From the NCBI GenBank assembly GCA_036381015.1, contig DASVDR010000014.1, positions 1 to 64,000 of the forward strand: 64,000 nucleotides of DNA, written 5' to 3'. The translations under genes and the position numbers were made by a program. The DNA comes from Gammaproteobacteria bacterium (GTDB lineage: Bacteria > Pseudomonadota > Gammaproteobacteria > Steroidobacterales > Rariloculaceae). Shown here piece by piece: positions 1 to 6,660 of this stretch. The notes below the pieces were generated by a model. It had not been told where the DNA came from. It made no database searches and worked only from the letters and a program-made list of their open reading frames with translations. How positions within the stretch are numbered: the first letter of the stretch is position 1; each line of letters opens with the position of its first letter.

Positions 1-12
1 GGAGGCGCCCCG

Positions 13-1344
13 ATGGCCACCGACGCCGTTGCCCGCTCCGCGTCCGCTGCAAAAGTCCGGGCCGACCCTCATCCCTCCATCGACGCGCTGGACCGCGAGA
101 TCGTGAATCTCGCCGCTCGCATCAACGCCGCGACTTACGACTTCCTCGTGCTCATCCGCTGCTTCGACGAGCGTGCCGGCTGGCTCGCGTGGGCCTTCGA
201 CTCCTGCGCCGAGTGGCTGCACTGGCGTTGCGACCTCAGCTTGAACGCCGCCCGCGAGAAGGTCCGGGTTGCGCATGCGCTGAAGACGCTGCCCGCGATC
301 GGCCGGGCGTTCGCCGAAGGCCGGCTCTCCTATTCGAAGGTGCGGGCGCTGACCCGAGTCGCCGGGCCTGCGAATGAAGACGAGCTGCTCACGTTCGCGC
401 TCGGCACCACGGCGGCGCGGGTCGAGGAGCGCTGCCGCGAGCTGCGCTACGGCTCCGGCACCTCCACCCGCGAGGCGGTGCGCGCCCAGGCGAGGCGCGC
501 ATTGAGCTTGCACCGCGATCCGGCTCGGGGAACGGTGTCGATCACGGTCGAGCTGCCGCTCGAAGCCGGGGAGCTCGTCGACAAGGCGCTCGACCGGGCG
601 CTGGAGCCGGTGCTCGAGGAGGGCGCCTCCGCAAGCCCCGAGCTTGCCGGCGAGAGCTGGAGTGCGCAGCGCGCGGATGCGCTGGTGGCGCTCGCAAAAG
701 CGTACTTGAGCGGCCGAAAGGACGGCTCCTCCCGGACGTCGGACCATTACCAGGTCACGGTGCACGTCGAGGAGTCGGCCCTCCGCGGAGGCGGGGGCCG
801 CTCGGGGCTGCCCATCGAAACGGTGCGGCGCATTGCCTGCGACAGCGATCTCATGGTGCTGGTGGAGAACCACGAAGGCGAGCCGCTGAGCGTCAGTCGC
901 AGGACGCGGACCGTGCCGACGGCCCTCCATCGGGCGCTGTGGGCGCGGGACAAGGGTTGCCGATTCCCGGGCTGCGGTCGCACGCGGTTCGTCGACGCCC
1001 ACCACATCAAGCACTGGGCGAACGGCGGCGAACATAGCCTCGAGAATATGCTGCTCCTGTGCACGCGGCACCATACTTGGGTGCACGAGGGCGGCTTCAC
1101 GATCGAGAAGGACTACGCGGACCGCTGGTTTTTCCGGCGGCCCGACGGGCGGGCGGTGCCGGCGTGCGGCTATCGGCCGGAGGATATGACCGACGACGGC
1201 GCCGAAGCCGTGACGGAGTACTTCGACGGCCACGCCTCCGCGGAGGAGCTCGAGGCGGCGCACCCCTTCGCGGAGTTGCGTCCCCCCGCGGAAACGTCGA
1301 TGGTGAGGGAGGCGCCGGCTTCCACACATTGTTTATGGCGCTGA
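13..1344 (+). CDS. DUF222 / HNH endonuclease-domain protein
   Basis: This 443-residue protein has the layout of the DUF222-HNH (13E12-type) family: a helical DUF222 region over about residues 25-240 and a C-terminal HNH nuclease module near residues 315-365. The visible HNH signature is CRFPGC, then DAHHIKHW, then LLCTRHH, which supplies the paired zinc cysteines and the catalytic His-His. A GGAGG ribosome site at the very start of the window fits the ATG at 13. Members are usually multi-copy and of unproven role; they are often treated as mobile or selfish nucleases. No partner gene is visible because the upstream side is cut off by the window edge. Family assignment is firm; the biological role is unknown. 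Confidence 0.9.
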   Translation: MATDAVARSASAAKVRADPHPSIDALDREIVNLAARINAATYDFLVLIRCFDERAGWLAWAFDSCAEWLHWRCDLSLNAAREKVRVAHALKTLPAIGRAFAEGRLSYSKVRALTRVAGPANEDELLTFALGTTAARVEERCRELRYGSGTSTREAVRAQARRALSLHRDPARGTVSITVELPLEAGELVDKALDRALEPVLEEGASASPELAGESWSAQRADALVALAKAYLSGRKDGSSRTSDHYQVTVHVEESALRGGGGRSGLPIETVRRIACDSDLMVLVENHEGEPLSVSRRTRTVPTALHRALWARDKGCRFPGCGRTRFVDAHHIKHWANGGEHSLENMLLLCTRHHTWVHEGGFTIEKDYADRWFFRRPDGRAVPACGYRPEDMTDDGAEAVTEYFDGHASAEELEAAHPFAELRPPAETSMVREAPASTHCLWR

Positions 1345-1360
1345 TCAATGACGCGCTGAT

Positions 1361-1399
1361 CGATGGTGCTGGTCGATGGTGCTGCTCGATGGCGCTGAT
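1361..1399. repeat. Three imperfect 13-bp tandem repeats
   Basis: Three consecutive 13-bp units beginning CGATGG (1361-1373, 1374-1386, 1387-1399) lie just after the HNH gene stop. The first two differ at one base and the third at a few more. The rest of the 1345-1573 gap holds no recognisable gene. Confidence 0.6.
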
Positions 1400-1573
1400 T
1401 CGCCGTGTCGATCGAGGAGCGCATCGTGGGCGACAGCGAGAAATTGTCCAAGAACCGTGCATCGGGGCGGCGCGAATATGTTCTCGTCGTTAGATGGCGT
1501 ATCCTGCCGGCGGTCGGCCGGCCTCTCGAGCCGACTCCGCGGAGGTCGCACGATTAGGAGGGACAACAGGACG

Positions 1574-2917
1574 ATGAAGGCATTCTCATCTCTTGCGATG
1601 GCCGGCATCCTCTTCGGCACGTCGCTTCAGGCGCAACAAGTCGTCGATCCCGGTTTCGACAGCGTGGGCCGCGGGTGGCCGCTTGCCGCCGACGCACGCG
1701 AGTACGAAGAGGTCGGCCCCGAGTTCTCGTTCGGCGCAGGGGGCGAGTTCGGCGGAACCGCGCGCGGCGGCGACGTGCCGCCGGGCGTGACGCCGCTGCC
1801 GGTGGATATCTTCACTACCGACGACTTCTACCGTGACAAGGCTCTGTGGAGCGATCCCCGATACTACCGCTGCAACAGCCCGATCGGCATCGAGGCCGAG
1901 TCGGGCGCGGTCGGCAATCCGTTGATCGTCAACAACGACCCGTCGACCGCGGCTTGGGGGCATTGCGACCGGGATTACCCGCGCGAGGCGATGGTGAGCC
2001 CGTACCCGTTCGAGAGCGCGCAGCAGCACTACGAGGCGCTGCTCGCCGAGACAAAGAAGCGCGGCGGGCCGACGACGCCGGCGTACGAGGACATCGCGGA
2101 CTGGACCGGCTTCTATATGCGTCCGAGCGCGACGCCCGGTAACGACTATTGGTACAGAGGGCACCACAATCAGATACCGACGATCCTGTCGCTGCTCACC
2201 CCGGAGTATCAGAAGCGCATGGTGCAGCTGGCCTACCACGAGGGCCGCGGCCATGCCCAGTGGCCCTCTCAGTATTGCTGGCCGGAAGGTTTCATGCGCC
2301 GCTGGCATGAGGCGGCGGTGCGGGAGCATCAAATCATCGCGACGCCGCAGATCGTGCAGATCTTGGCGGGGGTGGCGCGCAACTTCATCACGAACATCTA
2401 CATCGGGCGTGAATTCAACATGGAAGGCGCCGTGCCGCGGCTCGGCGCCGACGTGCCCCGCTGGTACGGCGAGACGATCGGCTTCTGGGATGGCGACACG
2501 CTGATCACGTGGACGTCGAACATACAGGGCTGGATGGTTCACGGGGCGTTCGAGTTCTCGAACAAGATGCAAACCGTCGAGATCTACACACCGGTCCGCG
2601 ACGAGGCCGGGAGGTTCTTGGGTTTGAACCATGAGGCGATCTTCTACGACCCCGAGGCGCTCGTAGAGCCCGTCCGCATCATCCGCAACCTCATGAAGCG
2701 AAGCGACGTCTCCGAAGGCGACCCCTACACGTTCATCGAGTGCGTGCCGACGATCTATCCGATCGAAGGCAAGGCGTCGCCGGTCGTCCCCGGGCAGGTC
2801 ATCGAATACGAAGTGCCCGACATCTACGGCCGGCCGTGGGCGCACATCTGGGAGGAGAATTTCGAGCAAGGCATGCAGAGGCCGGAGCCGAACGAGGATA
2901 TCTTCAATTTCGAGTAA
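1574..2917 (+). CDS. Secreted protein of unknown function
   Basis: The chosen ATG at 1574 follows an AGGAGGG ribosome site (about 1556-1562) and begins with a clear signal peptide (MKAFSSLAMAGILFGTSLQA) ending near residue 20, so the 447-residue product should be exported. The open frame extends further upstream but that part is not coding-like. The C-terminal half contains the stretch ETIGFWDGDTLITWTSN, which aligns with HSIGWWEGDTLVIDTVGY in the protein at 35458-36285; the two are distant paralogues. I do not recognise a named domain or catalytic motif. Many aromatic residues and the export signal suggest a soluble periplasmic protein. Function unknown. Confidence 0.85.
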   Translation: MKAFSSLAMAGILFGTSLQAQQVVDPGFDSVGRGWPLAADAREYEEVGPEFSFGAGGEFGGTARGGDVPPGVTPLPVDIFTTDDFYRDKALWSDPRYYRCNSPIGIEAESGAVGNPLIVNNDPSTAAWGHCDRDYPREAMVSPYPFESAQQHYEALLAETKKRGGPTTPAYEDIADWTGFYMRPSATPGNDYWYRGHHNQIPTILSLLTPEYQKRMVQLAYHEGRGHAQWPSQYCWPEGFMRRWHEAAVREHQIIATPQIVQILAGVARNFITNIYIGREFNMEGAVPRLGADVPRWYGETIGFWDGDTLITWTSNIQGWMVHGAFEFSNKMQTVEIYTPVRDEAGRFLGLNHEAIFYDPEALVEPVRIIRNLMKRSDVSEGDPYTFIECVPTIYPIEGKASPVVPGQVIEYEVPDIYGRPWAHIWEENFEQGMQRPEPNEDIFNFE

Positions 2918-2994
2918 GACCCGGCGGCGTGTGGCACGCTCATTGCACGCCGGTCCCGTCGGCATCATTTCGCGGTGCCGGCGAGGAGACACCG

Positions 2995-3576
2995 ATGGGA
3001 CCGGTAAATACAGTGACGTCCGCGTGCGCGCTGCTTTTGCTTGGAACGGCCGGTGCTCAGCAAACGCAAACAACTGAAGAGCAAAGCCGGGAAGCAACTG
3101 AAGAGCAAAGCCGGGAAGGAATACCTGCGACGCGTCACCAGGAGGAAGCCGTTCGGGAGATAAGCAGCGATCTCTTCGAGCGGCTGGATGAGGACGGCGA
3201 CGGCGCGATCTCCAGGCAGGAGGCGCAGGCCGAACCTTCCCTGACGGCGAGCTGGAGTCGCTACGATCGGAACGGCGATGACGTGCTCGATTCGGCGGAG
3301 TTCTCCGAATTCGACACGAGCGCGACGAGCTCGGCCGAAGGCGGAGACGCGGAAACGGGGCAGAGCGGGCCCACGGAGGAGGGCTTGCCCACGACACGCC
3401 ACCAGCAAGAGGTGGTCCGAGATCCACGCGTCGAGCAGTTGGACGAGGACGGCGACGGCGCGATTTCGCGGCAGGAAGCGCAAGGCGATGCCCGGCTTTC
3501 AGCCGAGTGGGACCAGCTCGACCAGAACGGCGACCAGAAGCTCGACGCGACCGAGCTGGCCCGACTGGAGCAGTAG
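2995..3576 (+). CDS. Secreted EF-hand calcium-binding protein
   Basis: The ATG at 2995 follows a GAGGAGA ribosome site and gives a 193-residue protein with an N-terminal signal sequence cleaved after about residue 21 (TAGA). Four canonical EF-hand loops are visible as two pairs: DEDGDGAISRQE (65-76), DRNGDDVLDSAE (91-102), then a second DEDGDGAISRQE and DQNGDQKLDATE near the C-terminus. Each has Asp at position 1 and Glu at position 12, so calcium binding is expected. The two pairs are near copies and each is preceded by a TRHQ(E/Q)E segment, which points to internal duplication. Probable role is a periplasmic calcium-binding protein; the partner is unknown. Confidence 0.85.
   Translation: MGPVNTVTSACALLLLGTAGAQQTQTTEEQSREATEEQSREGIPATRHQEEAVREISSDLFERLDEDGDGAISRQEAQAEPSLTASWSRYDRNGDDVLDSAEFSEFDTSATSSAEGGDAETGQSGPTEEGLPTTRHQQEVVRDPRVEQLDEDGDGAISRQEAQGDARLSAEWDQLDQNGDQKLDATELARLEQ
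3071..3118. repeat. 24-bp perfect tandem duplication within the EF-hand gene
   Basis: Two identical 24-bp copies (3071-3094 and 3095-3118) lie head to tail just after the signal peptide. Being a multiple of three they keep the frame and repeat the residues ATEEQSRE in the linker. This is a recent slippage-type duplication. Confidence 0.9.
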
Positions 3577-3759
3577 TCCGCGCGAGCTTTCGGCGCCTGG
3601 CCGCGCTGCCCCTGCCCGATACCGCGGCGGCGCGGCCGCGCTTCGGTGAAACCAGTCGGGCGCGAAACCGCGCCCGCCGATGCTCGGTCCCGGTTGCGGG
3701 ACTCCGGGCTCGTTTGCGGGACGAGCTCTCGTGCCGGTCGTCGTCCACCGCCGGCCCGA

Positions 3760-4356
3760 ATGCTTGAAAATCAATCGTTCCCGCTCGCGCAAGTGCCGGC
3801 GGCGTTCACGTTCATGTGGCCGACGCACTTGTTGGTGCGCACCGAGGGGGATCCGATGGCGCTCGCGGGCGCGATCCGTGCCGCCGTCTGGTCCGTCGAC
3901 GCGGACCAGCCGGTCGCATCGATGCGCTCCATGGAGGAGATCTTCGACGCCGAGCTGGCGAACCGTAACCTCCAGATGATGCTCGTCGGAGGCTTTGCGG
4001 TGCTCGCGCTCGTGCTCGCGTCCGTCGGCCTCTACGGCGTGCTGTCCTACGCGGTGACGCAGCGCACCGCCGAGATCGGCGTGCGGATTGCGCTCGGTGC
4101 CGAGCGCCGCAACGTGATCGGCGCCGTGCTGCGCAGCGCGGTGCTGCTCGCCGCGTGCGGCGTCGGGCTCGGCATCGCAGGCGCCTTGGCCGTGACCCGG
4201 CTGTTGTCGTCGTTCCTGTTCGGTGTGGCTCCGACCGATGCGATCACCTTCACGACCGTGCCTACGCTTCTCTTCCTCGTCGCGCTGGCGGCGGCCTACG
4301 TTCCCGCGCGCCGCGCCGCGCGGGTCGATCCGGTCGAGGCGCTGCGGGCGGAGTGA
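3760..4356 (+). pseudogene. C-terminal remnant of an ADOP/MacB-type ABC permease
   Basis: About 198 residues match only the C-terminal end of FtsX/MacB-like permeases of the ADOP type: the LLVRTEGDP segment, the QRTAEIGVRIALGAERR cytoplasmic motif, three transmembrane helices and the closing PARRAARVDPVEALRAE. A full protein would be about 800 residues with an N-terminal MacB periplasmic domain and a second FtsX repeat; none of that is present upstream, where 3577-3759 has no recognisable coding. There is no ATPase gene nearby. The fragment starts with an ATG but no convincing ribosome site. I read it as a 5'-truncated pseudogene; an alternative is a short expressed FtsX-like protein. Confidence 0.75.
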
Positions 4357-4383
4357 GGGCGGCCGCGAGGAAGCCGAGGACGG

Positions 4384-4716
4384 TTAATCGTGATCGGACC
4401 CCGCCATCATGAAATGCGCTACTCCGACGACTTTGTCGACGGGAAGCACGAACGCAATGCCGCGGCCGGTGGTGTTCAGCTCGGCCGTGCGCACGATCTC
4501 GTCGAGAACCGAGTCCACCTGCTCCGAGCCGACCATGGTCAGCACGATCTCCTTCTCCGGCTCGATCGACATCCCGAAGATCTTCTCGTGCTCGTGAATG
4601 CCCGCACCGCGGCCGAAGAGCACGGTGCCGCCGCGCGCGCCCGCCTTCACCGAGGCCTCCAGCACGCTGCTGCCCCAACCTTTCCTGACGATGCTGACGA
4701 TGAGCGAAGCGTTCAT
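4384..4716 (-). CDS. P-II-like signalling protein linked to DUF1538
   Basis: This 110-residue protein has the size and pattern of the P-II (GlnB/GlnK) superfamily: an N-terminal ferredoxin-like strand ASLIVSIVRKGWGSSVLEA, a central glycine-rich loop (GARGGTVLFGRGAG) in the T-loop region, and a TGRGIAFVLPVDKVVGV segment like the P-II B-loop and following strand. The uridylylated tyrosine of GlnB is not evident, so it is a divergent member. It is the last gene of a minus-strand operon, two bases after the second DUF1538 gene, and P-II-like genes are known neighbours of DUF1538. It probably senses a nucleotide or other effector and gates the membrane partners; the effector is unknown. Confidence 0.8.
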   Translation of the reverse strand: MNASLIVSIVRKGWGSSVLEASVKAGARGGTVLFGRGAGIHEHEKIFGMSIEPEKEIVLTMVGSEQVDSVLDEIVRTAELNTTGRGIAFVLPVDKVVGVAHFMMAGSDHD

Positions 4717-4718
4717 GT

Positions 4719-5459
4719 TCACGACTCCAACCTTTTCGGGCGCTCTTTCATCCGAACGACCAGACCCAGCAGCATCACCGAGATGATCGGTGCGAGCGCA
4801 ATGAGGGCCACCAGACCCAAGCCCTGGACGAGCGGATCGCGACCGGTAGCGGCGGCCGATGTGCCGAGCGCGAGGGCCAGCAGGAAGGTGTTGGCCAGCG
4901 GACCCGTGGCGACGCCCCCGGAATCGACCGCGATCGCGACGAATTCTCGATCGCTGAGCCAGATCAAGACGATGGCGAGACCGTACCCGGGGATCAGAAT
5001 CCAAAACAGTGGAAGATCGTACCCGATCCTCAGCATCCCGAGTCCCACCGCGACGGCGACGCCCGCACATATGGCCAGCAGCACCAAGCGTTGCCGAATC
5101 GCGCCCGCCGACGCCTGCTCGACCTGATCGGCGAGAATACGCACGGCCGGCTCACCCCACGTCGTGACGAAGCCGAGCACCGCGCCGAAAGGCACGAGCA
5201 GCCATTTTTGCGAAAAGGCGCCGAGCGTTTCGCCGATGGTGCGGCCGAACGGCATGAAACCGACGGCGACGCCGAGCAGAAACAGAAAGAGCCCGATCGA
5301 GGCCATCAGTGTTCCGACCGCGATCCTCGACACCTCGGAGCGCGGCAGCCTGAGAAACAGCATTTGAAACACGGTGAACAGCGCCGCGAGCGGGAGCACC
5401 GCGAGCGCGACTCCCCGGGCCGTGCGAACCACGTCCGTCACGAGCGGCAGGTCGCTCAT
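4719..5459 (-). CDS. DUF1538 membrane protein (second copy)
   Basis: A 246-residue, highly hydrophobic protein with about seven predicted membrane segments and DUF1538 hallmarks: GFMPFGRTIGE, the VTTWGEPAVRILADQVE segment and SGGVATGPLANTFLLALALG. Corresponding motifs occur in the upstream gene (GMLPMGRFIGA, TTAAEPDVLVLAGQVE, AGSVTTGALTGPVVLALALG-like), so the two are paralogues, each resembling one half of longer two-domain DUF1538 proteins. Its ATG overlaps the end of the upstream gene by four bases (ATGA), implying translational coupling. DUF1538 proteins are presumed transporters, substrate not established. Confidence 0.88.
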   Translation of the reverse strand: MSDLPLVTDVVRTARGVALAVLPLAALFTVFQMLFLRLPRSEVSRIAVGTLMASIGLFLFLLGVAVGFMPFGRTIGETLGAFSQKWLLVPFGAVLGFVTTWGEPAVRILADQVEQASAGAIRQRLVLLAICAGVAVAVGLGMLRIGYDLPLFWILIPGYGLAIVLIWLSDREFVAIAVDSGGVATGPLANTFLLALALGTSAAATGRDPLVQGLGLVALIALAPIISVMLLGLVVRMKERPKRLES

Positions 5460-6151
5460 CGCACGAGCCATCCGATGATCAAGAGGACGATGATCGGGCC
5501 GACGGATGCCATGCCGAGGAGCCCGAAGCCGTCGTTCACGGCCGAGCGTCCCGCGATCACCGCGCTGACGCCGAGCGCGACCGCCAGAACGACCGGACCG
5601 GTCAGGGCGCCCGTCGTCACGCTTCCGGCGTCGTAAGCGAGCGGAATCACCTCCGCGGGCGCGACGAGCGTCAGCGCGATCATCACGGCGTAGACGGCGG
5701 TCAACTGCCATGCCATCGAGAAGCCCCATATGATCCGTAGAAAGGCGACGGCCACGAACAGCCCGACGCCGCCCGCGATGATGTAAACGATGGGTTGGCC
5801 GGGTAGAGTGCCGCCGGAGACCTCTTCGACTTGCCCGGCGAGCACGAGGACGTCCGGCTCGGCAGCGGTGGTGGCGAAACCGAGCGCGAACGCGACCGCG
5901 AGCAACAGCAACAGCGACCCCTTCTCCGCCAGCTTCGCGCCGATGAACCGGCCCATCGGCAGCATACCGAAGTCCACGCCCATCAAGATCAGGAGCAAGC
6001 CGAGCGTGACCAGCAGCGACCCCGCGAGATACTGCAGCAGGACCGCCGGCGAGGCGCCGACGAGCACGACCTCGAGCAGGCCGACGACGATGATCAGAGG
6101 CGCGACGGCCCTGATGGTTTCGGACAATTTCAGCTTCAGCAGCGTGAGCAT
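5456..6151 (-). CDS. DUF1538 membrane protein (first copy)
   Basis: This 231-residue membrane protein is the first gene of the DUF1538-DUF1538-P-II operon. It shows MLPMGRFIGAKLAEKGS, then TTAAEPDVLVLAGQVEEVSG, and near the C-terminus YDAGSVTTGALTGPVVLAVA, conserved landmarks of DUF1538, with several strongly hydrophobic helices between. The gene starts at ATG 6151 and overlaps the next gene by four bases. No obvious Shine-Dalgarno site precedes it. Together the two proteins probably assemble as one membrane complex controlled by the P-II-like product downstream. Family is firm, function inferred only as a possible ion or metabolite permease. Confidence 0.88.
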   Translation of the reverse strand: MLTLLKLKLSETIRAVAPLIIVVGLLEVVLVGASPAVLLQYLAGSLLVTLGLLLILMGVDFGMLPMGRFIGAKLAEKGSLLLLLAVAFALGFATTAAEPDVLVLAGQVEEVSGGTLPGQPIVYIIAGGVGLFVAVAFLRIIWGFSMAWQLTAVYAVMIALTLVAPAEVIPLAYDAGSVTTGALTGPVVLAVALGVSAVIAGRSAVNDGFGLLGMASVGPIIVLLIIGWLVR

Positions 6152-6334
6152 CGGCAGCCGATTCGTTCTTTTGGGAAGCGCATGATCCGTAGCGACGGCG
6201 GCCGCGCACCGTAAGGCGGCGCCGCCGGCGTCCCGCGCCGCACCGAGGCATACGCGCTACTACTGATATCGCGCCGCATGTCCCCGCGGCGAAAATCAGC
6301 CGTAACCCCAGCGACAGACCGGGGGAGAAGCGAC

Positions 6335-6637
6335 ATGACCATCATGACCGACGAGGAGCGACGCCGCCAGATGATCGCAGAGGCGGCTTACTTCCGAGCA
6401 GAGCGGCGCGGTTTCAGCGGAGGGGACCCGGTGCCCGACTGGATCGAGGCTGAAGCCGAGATCGACGCAAGGCTGCGACGTGAATCGGAGCGCCGCGCTT
6501 TGCTCGAGCGGCTCGAGGAGGGATTGGGCTCCCGGAAGCGTGAGCCTCGGCGCAACGGCGGGCGCGGGACGGCGGCGACGCCGAAGAGGAGGCGGGCGAA
6601 CAGCGGCCTTGCGGGGGACGGCGCGAAGCCGGAATAA
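6335..6637 (+). CDS. DUF2934 small protein
   Basis: A 100-residue, very charged protein. The segment MIAEAAYFRAERRGFSGG followed by PDWIEAEAEID matches the DUF2934 pattern (a helix with A-Y/E-R-G, then DWxxAE). The C-terminal third is arginine- and lysine-rich and low in complexity, suggesting disorder or nucleic-acid contact. A GGGGGAGAAG ribosome site precedes the ATG at 6335. It lies 23 bases ahead of the PEP synthase gene on the same strand and may be cotranscribed. Function of DUF2934 is unknown. Confidence 0.8.
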   Translation: MTIMTDEERRRQMIAEAAYFRAERRGFSGGDPVPDWIEAEAEIDARLRRESERRALLERLEEGLGSRKREPRRNGGRGTAATPKRRRANSGLAGDGAKPE

Positions 6638-6660
6638 AGGTCGGGTCGCGCGGCGATCCG

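Noticed and set aside
1586-3748. 720-residue open frame on the minus strand
   Set aside because: It is antisense to two genes with signal peptides and EF-hands, and its translation is Arg/Pro-rich low-complexity typical of shadows in GC-rich DNA.
3760-4356. Functional MacB-type transporter
   Set aside because: No N-terminal domain, second FtsX repeat or ATPase gene is present.
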